From the NCBI RefSeq assembly GCF_041296385.1, contig NW_027183981.1, positions 992,001 through 1,056,000 on the forward strand: a DNA stretch of 64,000 bases, read 5' to 3'. Position 1 is the stretch's first letter, and every line of letters begins with the position of its first letter. Made by a program: the position numbers and the translations under genes. The notes under the pieces are model-generated. The model had not been told where the DNA came from, did not search any database, and was given only the letters and a program-made list of their open reading frames with translations. Of the stretch, positions 23,201-32,200 are shown in pieces. The stretch is from Aphelocoma coerulescens (lineage: Eukaryota > Chordata > Aves > Passeriformes > Corvidae).

Positions 23201-26200
23201 CAGCTGCAGTGGAGTGTCTCTGAGAGCCTCTTTGACTCCTTCATGCTGCAGTACCGGGATGCCCAAGGCCAGCCCCAGGCCCTGCCTGTCGATGGCAGGT
23301 CCCGCTCAGTGACAGTGCCGGGGCTGTCCCCATCCCATCGGTACCGCTTCCACCTCTACGGGTTGCAGGGTGGGAAAAGGATTGACCACGTGTCCACCGA
23401 TGTTGCCACAGGTGAAGGAGGGCTCAGGCCCCATCCGCACCTGTGGTGCTTCTGAGCCCTTAGATGGCCCTTCAGGCTTGGGGAGTCTGGGAAGTGTTTC
23501 TGGGGCTTGAGATGGGGCTGGGACTGTGGAGGCCAGAGGGATGGAGAGTAGAGGGATGTGTGGACCCATGGATGGATGATGGTTGATGATGGGTGATGGA
23601 TGATAGATGATGGTGCGTTTGTTGGTGAATAGGTTGGTGGAAGGATCAATGGCTGAAGAGATGCTCCATCCATCCATCCATCCATCCATCCATCCATCCA
23701 TCCATCCATCCATCCATTTATTTTTTCTCCCCAAACATTCCTCTGTCCATCCATTCATCACCCTTTCAAGTGTTCAACCATCACCCAAAGCAACCATCTC
23801 CTTCCAGTACCTATTTGGACACCCCTCCCTCCCTTTCCCTCCCTTTCCCTCCCTTTCCCTCCCTTTCCCTCCCTTTCCTTCCTTCCTTCCTTCCTTCCTT
23901 CCTTCCTTCCTTCCTTCCTTCCTTCCTTCCTTCCTTCCTTCCTTCCTTCCTTCCTTCCTTCCTTCCTTCCTTCCTTCCTTCCTTCCTTCCTTCCTTCCTT
24001 CCTTCCTTCCTTCCTTCCTTCCTTCCTTCCTTCCTTCCTTCCTCCCTCCCTCCCTCCCTCCCTCCCTCCCTCCCTCCCTCCCTCCCTTCCCCCATCCCTG
24101 TCCTTCCCATTCCCTGCATCCACACACCCTGTCTACATCCCACCTTTGGTCCTCCCTCCATCTCAGCTCCATCCATACGTCCCCACATTTCCCTGCATGA
24201 TTGCACCAATTGCTCCTTCCCACCATCCCATTCCAACCTGCTATTGAGTAAACACTGACACTGGCATCATCAAATCAACCACTGACCTTTGTAATGACAT
24301 AGTGACTCTGTCATCCTCCATCATCATCATCCATCATGGCTCCGCCGTCCATCTGACATCCATCATCCATCTCTCCTCCCTCCCACACTCCCACCCATCC
24401 TCCACCCCAGAGGTGGGGAATTGGAAGCAGCTCAGGGTTGGAGTGATGGAAATGGGTGATGGATCAGTGGATCGGAGCTCCTGGGTGGCTTGGATGGATT
24501 GATGATGAATGCACAGGTGGCCAGATGGGCACACGTGTGGTTAAGCCTGTGGCTGGTTTGTGCCTGGGTAAGGATGGGGGTTTTGGGGTGAGGGTTGGGA
24601 GGTAAGGGCAGTTAAGGGGGATGGAGGAACATATTTAAGGACTGACTGAAGGAAAAAGGATGGGTGAAGGATGGAAGAATAATGGGTGGAGGATGGATGG
24701 ATGAGATTACGATGATGACAGGTGTTGGGGCAGGTGGTTTGACAGATCCAATCAATGGTTTGATTACTGAATGATCCATTGGAGGGAGAAGCTAAAGAAT
24801 CAGTTGTGGGAAAAGCCACATTGAAAGCCACGTGGTCGGATTGGATGGGTGGATGATGGATGCTGGAATGAATGGTCCAGGAGATGAAAGTGTGGATGGA
24901 TGGAGTGATGGATGGATGGTGTGATGGATGGTTCGATGGACACGTGGATTCTCACACCCATCATCATCCCCTCTCCATCACAGATGCAGCAGTGCCAGAG
25001 GAGCTGCCCTTACCGTCAGAGGAGTCCCAACCTGAAGACCACAAACCTGAGCAGCCGCAAACTGAGCATCCCCAAACTGGGGCCGACCTGGGACAGGTGG
25101 AGCTGGGGGAGCTGAGAATCTCCAGTGTCACACCCAACTCTGTGCAGCTGCAGTGGAGTGTCCCTAAGGGCTCCTTCGACTCCTTCACGTTGCAGTACCG
25201 GGATGCCCAAGGCCAGCCCCAGGCCCTGGCTGTTGACGGTGGGTCTCGCTCAGTGACGGTGCCAGGGCTAGCCCCATCACGCCGGTACCGCTTCCACCTC
25301 TACGGGCTGCAGGGCAGGAAGAGGACTGGTCGCGTCTCCATTGATGTTGTCACAGGTGAGGAGGAAGTTCAGTGGGTGTAAGGGTTGGGAAGATGGAAGT
25401 AGGGATGGAGAGACTGATGGAAAGATGGAGTAAAAGGTGGATTATGTATGGATGCCTGGAGGGTTGGATGGACTCACAAGCAGAAGGATGGACATGAACA
25501 TCCTTGGATGCCTGAAGAAATGGATAGTGAAAGGATGGACGGAGGGCTGGGTATATGGGTGATAGATGATGGGGGTTATTTGTCAATAGGCAGGCAGGAA
25601 GTATCAATCATTGAGCGGATGTTTTCTGGGATTTGTGACTGCTCAATGGTGGATGGTGATGTGGAGGGGAAGGAGAGATGGGTGGAATTGGGCAAGGAAA
25701 CTGGAGACAGCTTGGAGGTGGAGAGATGGCTGGGACCATGGGAGGGTAGAGTGATGAAGGGATGGATGGATGGATGGATGGATGGATGGATGGATGGATG
25801 GATGGATGGATGGATGGATGGATGGATGATGGTGGATATTGGATAAATCAAGATGATGGATGCCGTCGATTGTGATGATGATGAAGATGGTGGATGATGG
25901 CAGATGCTGGTCAGTAAGTCCATGGAAGAGTCAGTGGTTGATTGGATGGGGCTGGGGTCCATGGGTGCTCAGTGACAGGTGAGGAGGGAATAGTGAGAAG
26001 GGACTGGGAGGAAATGGTGCATGATGGATAATGGATAGTTGGGTGGATGATGGATGGACATATGGATGGACATACCGATGCCCATACCCGTCATTGTCCC
26101 TTCTCTGTCGTTGCTGCAGCTGACCCAGAGGATCTGCCCTCATCCTCAATGGACTCCACAACTGACACCTCCACAACTGAGGATCACCAAATTGCACATC

Positions 26201-29200
26201 CCCAAGCCAAGGGCCCCCCATCTGAGGCCCCCTCAGCACAGGCAATGCTGGGAGAGCTGAAGGTCTCCAGTGTCACACCCAACTCTGTGCAGCTGCAGTG
26301 GAGTGTCCCTGAGGGCCGCTTTGAGTCCTTCATGCTGCAGTACCGGGATGCTCAAGGCCAGCCCCAGGCCCTGCCCATTGATGGCGGGTCCCACTCAGTG
26401 ACAGTGCCAGGGCTGTCCCCGTCCCACCGGTATCGCTTCCACCTCTATGGGTTGCTGGGCAGGAAGAAGATCGACCGTGTCTCCACTGACATTGTCACAG
26501 CTGACAGGGAAGGTCAGAGGGTTGAGGGTGGATGGATGGATGGATGGATGGATGGATGGATGGATGGATGGATGGATGGATGGATGTTTGGATGCCCATG
26601 CCCATCACCATCCGCTTTCCACTGCAGCTGCAGCAGTGCCAGAGGAGCTGCCTCTGCCATCAGAGGAACCCCAAGATGAGAAACACCAAACTGAGGCCCC
26701 CCCATCTGCAACTCCCCCAGAGTGGGCAGTGCTGAAGGAGCTGAGAGTCTCCAGCATCACCCCTGACTCTGTGCAGCTGCAGTGGAGCGTCCCTGAGGGC
26801 CCTTTTGACTCCTTCATGCTGCAGTACCGGGATGCCCAGGGCCAGCCCCAGGCCCTGCCCATCGATGGTGGGTCCCACTCAGTGACAGTGCCAGGGCTGT
26901 CCCCGTCCCACCGGTACCGCTTCCACCTCTATGGGTTGCGGGGCAGGAAGAGGGTCTACCATTCCTCCACTGAAGCTGTTACAGGTGAGGGGGATGGTCA
27001 GAGGAACAGATGAACATTCATGGTATGAATAGATTGAGGGATCATGACCATCTCATCTCTACCTGCCATCGATTACCCACAGACCCCAGCACCATCCAAT
27101 CAATCATCAATGCTTCTACCAACCTATTGACCAGCACCTGCCATCATCCATCATTGTCATCATCCTCTTTATCTGTCATCCATCATCATCACCATCATTA
27201 TTATCATCTTCCATCATGATCGTGATCCATCCATAATGGTTGAAGAACTGAATGGTTGAATGGATTCTGGATTGCACTGTGAGTGGATTTCTTCCCAGGT
27301 TGATGGAAGAAGGTGAAGAGGTGAATGAGTGGTTGGATGGAATTTGGGGAGATAGAAATGGATGGTGCATTTCTTGTAGCAGGTTGGATGTCCTGAAGGA
27401 TGGAAGATTTTCCATGGAAAATAGGGGGTGGGAGAGGTGAAGGCTTAAGTGGATGTAGAGAGAAAGAGTCGCAGAGATGACTGTGGGATTGGTTGGGGCA
27501 TTGGGTTGCATGTTGGGTGGGTGGTGAGATGGATGGAGACATAGATGGATGGAGACATAGATGAGTGGATGGATGGATGGATGGATGGATGGATGGATGG
27601 ATGGATGGATGGATGGATGGATGGATGATTAATGATGGCTCATTTTGTGGATGATGAATGCACATTTGGATGGACGTGTGGATGCCCATCACCATCCCCT
27701 CTTCATTGCAGCTGCAGCCAACTTGGATGAGCCAGCCACACCTTCAGAGGAGCTCCAACCTGAGGACCCCCAACCTAAAGATCCCCCAGTTGAGTCCCCC
27801 TCAACTGACACTCCCTTGGCACGGGCAGTGTTGCGGGAGCTGAGAATCTTCAGTGTCACGCCCAGCTCTGTGGGGCTGCAGTGGACTGTCCCCAAGGGCT
27901 CCTTCGACTCCTTCATGCTGCAGTATCGGGATGCCCAGGGCCAGCCCCAGGTCCTGCCTGTCGATGGCAGGTCCCGCTCAGTGACAGTGCTGGGGCTGTC
28001 CCCATCCCATCAGTACCGCTTCCACCTCTATGGGCTGCGTGGAGGCAAAAGGATTGACCATGTCTCCACTGACATCATCACAGGTGTGGCTGAAGGTCAG
28101 AGGGGCAAGGGCAGGTGAATGAAGGGATGAAGGATGATGGATGGAGGGATCAAGTGGTGGAGGAACATGTGGGTGAAGGAAGGTATAGAGAGGTACAGGA
28201 GTAAGTGGATGGAGGATGGATCAATTGACGAATGGATGATGGATGGAGGGCTCCTGAACTGGTTGGTTGGTTGGTCAGTGGATGGTGGAGGGCTAGATGC
28301 ATGGATGGATGGATGAATGGATGAATGTAGGCTCTGGAGTGGTAGGGAGGGAGGGATGATGCATGGATGGTGATGTATGATGGATTGATGGATGAGGAGC
28401 TCCTGGGTGGGATGGAAGGATGGATGATGGATGGACATGTGGCTGGACAGGTACATGTGGCTGAGCCCATGGCTGGTTTGTTCCTTGGGTGAGGGAGGAG
28501 CTGAGTGTAGGGATGTGGGAGTAAGGGGGTAGATGGGCGTTTGGTTTCAAGGACTTCAATGAAAGGAAGAAGGATGGATGAATGGATGGATGATGAATGG
28601 ATGATGGATAATGATTAGATGATGAATGGATGAAGATGGATGATGGATGAATAATGGATGGATGATGCAAGATGTGTGTTGGGGCAGTTGGTGGTTTGGT
28701 GGATCAGGTTAGTGGTTGGGTGGTTGGATGATCCAATGGAGGGAGAGTTTAAAGAACCCGTTGAAGGAAAAGTTGTGTGGGAGAAATGTGATTGGATGGA
28801 TGGATGGATGGATGGATGGATGGACATTTGGATAGACACATGGATTCTCACACCTGTCATCATTCCCTCTCCATTGCAGCCACAGCCAAGCCAGAGGAGC
28901 TGCCCCTGCCCTCAGAGGAGCCCCAACCTGACGACTCCAAAGCAAAAGACCCCCAAACTGAGGTCCCTGCATCTGAGGCACGGGCAGTGCTGGGAGAACT
29001 GAAAGTCTCCAGTGTCACACCCAACTCTGTGCAGCTGCAGTGGAGTGTCCCTGAGGGCTCCTTTGACTCCTTCATGCTGCAGTACCGGGATGCTCAAGGC
29101 CAGCCCCAGGCCCTGCCCATTGATGGCGGGTCCCACTTAGTGACAGTGCCGGGGCTGTCCCCATCCCATCGGTACCGCTTCCACCTCTATGGGCTGCGGG

Positions 29201-32200
29201 GTGGGAAGAGGACTGACCATGTCTCCACTGAAGCCATCACTGGTGAGGGGCTGCAGGGACTCCCCCAGGGCCTCTCAGGGAACGGAGCTGGAGTGGGGAC
29301 AGGGCTGGCAGTGGGGCCCAGGGGGAGCTGGGAAGAACTGGGGAACTGGGCTCTACTGGGGGACCCAGAGAAATGGGGGGGGGGGGGGGAACTAGGAAGC
29401 TCAGGGGGCCGGGGGCACTGAAGACTGGGGAATTCAGGGGAAAGTGGGAGCTGGAGGAAACCATGGATTGGAGGGGACTTCAGAGATTAGGAAGAGTGCA
29501 ACACCTGGAGTGACTGATCAGCTGAGGACTGGGAGGAACTGGGAACAAGTAGGAGGACTGGCTAGAACTGGGGTAATGGGGGTCTGGGGTAAGCTGGGGC
29601 CTGGGTGAAACAGGGCAGAACTGGGGAATGGGGGGAACTGGGGCGAACTGGGGCTGGGGTGGAGCTGAGGACTGGCAAAGACTGGGGGAAACTGGGCACT
29701 GGAGAGAATTTGGGGGGTACTCGGGATAGCTGTGGGGATCTGTGGTGAACTGGGAGGGACTGGGGACTTGGGGGAACTGGAGGAACATGGGGATTAGTGA
29801 TTGGGATGACTGGGGGCAATTTTGGAGCTGGGGGAGATTGGGACAGCTCAGTGGGGACTGGGGAGAACAGTGGGGAACTGGGACTAGAGGGGGAGTGGGA
29901 GCAACTGTGGGCTGAGGGTAATGGGGAGAAATGGAGGAAACTGGGATCTGGGGGTAGCCAGAGGACTGTGGGGGACTGGAGATAAGGGGTAATGTAGCAC
30001 TGAGAGCAACTGTCAGGAGAACTGGGGACTCAGAGAACTGGTGGAACTGGGGACAACTTGGGACAACTAGGGGGTGTGGGGAACTGGGGGAAACAGGAGA
30101 CTGGGGTGAACTGGGGACTGTGAGGCACTGGAGCAACTGGGCGGGGACTGTGAGGCACTGGAGGAACTGGGTCTGGGAGGAGCTGGAGGGAACTGGGGAC
30201 TGAAGGAACAGGGGGAAACAGATCTGAGGGAGATTGGGAACTGGGAATGGGGGTGATGGGGGGAAATTGGAGAATGGGGGGAAACTGGGTTGGGGGGGAT
30301 TGGGGACTAGGGTGGAGCTAGGGACTGGCGAGGACTGGGGGAAACTGGGGGTTGGGAGGGACTGGAGGAAGCAGGTCTGGCAGGCATTGGGGGAAACTGG
30401 GGACTGAGGGGGACTGGGGGGACAGAGTCTTAGGGATCTGGGGAAAACGGGGGGGAGCTGGAATATCTCCATTGGGCACAGTGTGTGGGCGGGGCCGAGG
30501 GGCCCGCGGGAGGGTTTGGGGGGGCAGGAGGTTGGGGTGGCAGCAGTGGCTTTTGGGGTATCAGTGGGGAATTTTGAGGTGTCAGCTGGGCCACTTGGGG
30601 TGTCAGCAGTGTGTCCTTTCCCAGGCGCCCCAGGGACCCTCTGGGTGGGCTCTGTGTGGCCCCGCAGTGCCTGGCTGCACTGGGACCCCCCCCACGCCCC
30701 CCCTGATGGCTATGAGCTGGAGTACGGCCCCCCCGGGGGGCCCCAGCAGGTAACAGCCCCCCAAAGGAGCCTAAAAACCCGGGGAACACGCGGGGTATCC
30801 CCCCAATATCTCCTTGGGGGATCCCAGTACCTCCCTGGGAACCCCAATACTCCCTCAGGTATCCCAGTAACACCCCTGGGGACCCCAATAACACCTCAGG
30901 GTATCCCATTACCCTCCTTTGGGCACCCCAATACACTTCCGGGGGACCCCAATAATGCCTTTGGGCACATCAATACCTCCCCGGGGACTCCACTATCCCT
31001 CTGGGGTACCCCAATATCCCTCATGTCCCCAGACCCTGTGGCTGCCTCCCGAGGCTACGTCACAGCAGCTATGGGGGCTAGAGCCGGCGGGACACTATGG
31101 GGTGCGCCTGTGGGGCCGAGGGGGAGACCCCCAAACCGCCCCCCTCGAGGCCACGTTCGACACTCGTGAGTGGGGGGAGCTGGGGTGGCTGGGGAGGGAT
31201 CATTAGGGGGGTGCACCTGGAACCCCGGGTCCTGGTGTGGGGGGTGGGGTTATTGGCAGCGGAAGCTGAGTCCCTTGGAGGGAGGGCTGGAACTTTGAGG
31301 GGCACCTGGACCCCCGGGTGCTTTTGGGGGGAACGGGTGGTTCCGTGGGAGGGGCACACCCGGGGGCGGGGTTGGGTTATGTGGGCGAGACATCCAAGCG
31401 CCTGAGTCCTTTTGGAGGAGGGGGGTTATTTGGGGGGGGTACACAACCGGACACTTGGGTCTTTTGGGTATTGGTGTCCTGGATATCTGGGTCCTTTGAG
31501 GGGGTTACCTGGGGGGGTGCCCGGGTCCTTTGGGTGGGGGGGTTGGGTTGATGGGCAGGGGTGGGTCCTTGAGAGAGGCACCCGGTTACCTGGGTCCGTT
31601 TGCGGGGGCTGGGTCCTTGGGGAAGGGGATGTCATTTGGGGGGGGGGGCTGGGACACGGACATCTGGGTCACTGAGGAGGGGGAAATTCATTGTGGGGAC
31701 TCAGGGACTCACCTGTACTCCTGGGTTCTTTTTTGGGGGGAACTGTGTCCTTTGGGGGGACAGCTGGACCCCTGGGTCATCTGGGGGCAGCTGAGATCCT
31801 GGAGGGGGGGGGCATCAAGACACGAGTTTCGAAGGGAGGCATTGGGGGGGTATCTGTGTCCTTTTGTGAGGGTTGGGTCCTTTGTGGGGGGTGAACACTG
31901 GGGGTGCGGGCTGGGTCCTGGCGGGGCGGTTACTGGGTGGGGAACACCCGACCGCCTGGGTGCTTTTGGGGGGGGCTGGGTCTTTGGGTGGGGCACCCGG
32001 CCCCCTGGGTCCCTGGATAGGGGTGGAGCTGTTACTGAGTCGGGGGTTCTGGGTCCTTTCGGGGAGGGGGCACCGGCACCCCTGACTCCCCAGAAGCCTC
32101 TGGAGTGTCTGAGGGGTCCCCCCGTGCCCCCCCAGCCCCTCTCCCGCACCCGCACCCCCGGGACTGCACCGAGGAGCAGCTGAACGGGCCGGGCCCCTCG

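Noticed and set aside
23607..24258. Long open frames of LPSF repeats and their minus-strand GRKE counterparts
   Set aside because: They are translations of the (CCTT)n tract in a TNXB intron, open on both strands because the unit has no stop codon.
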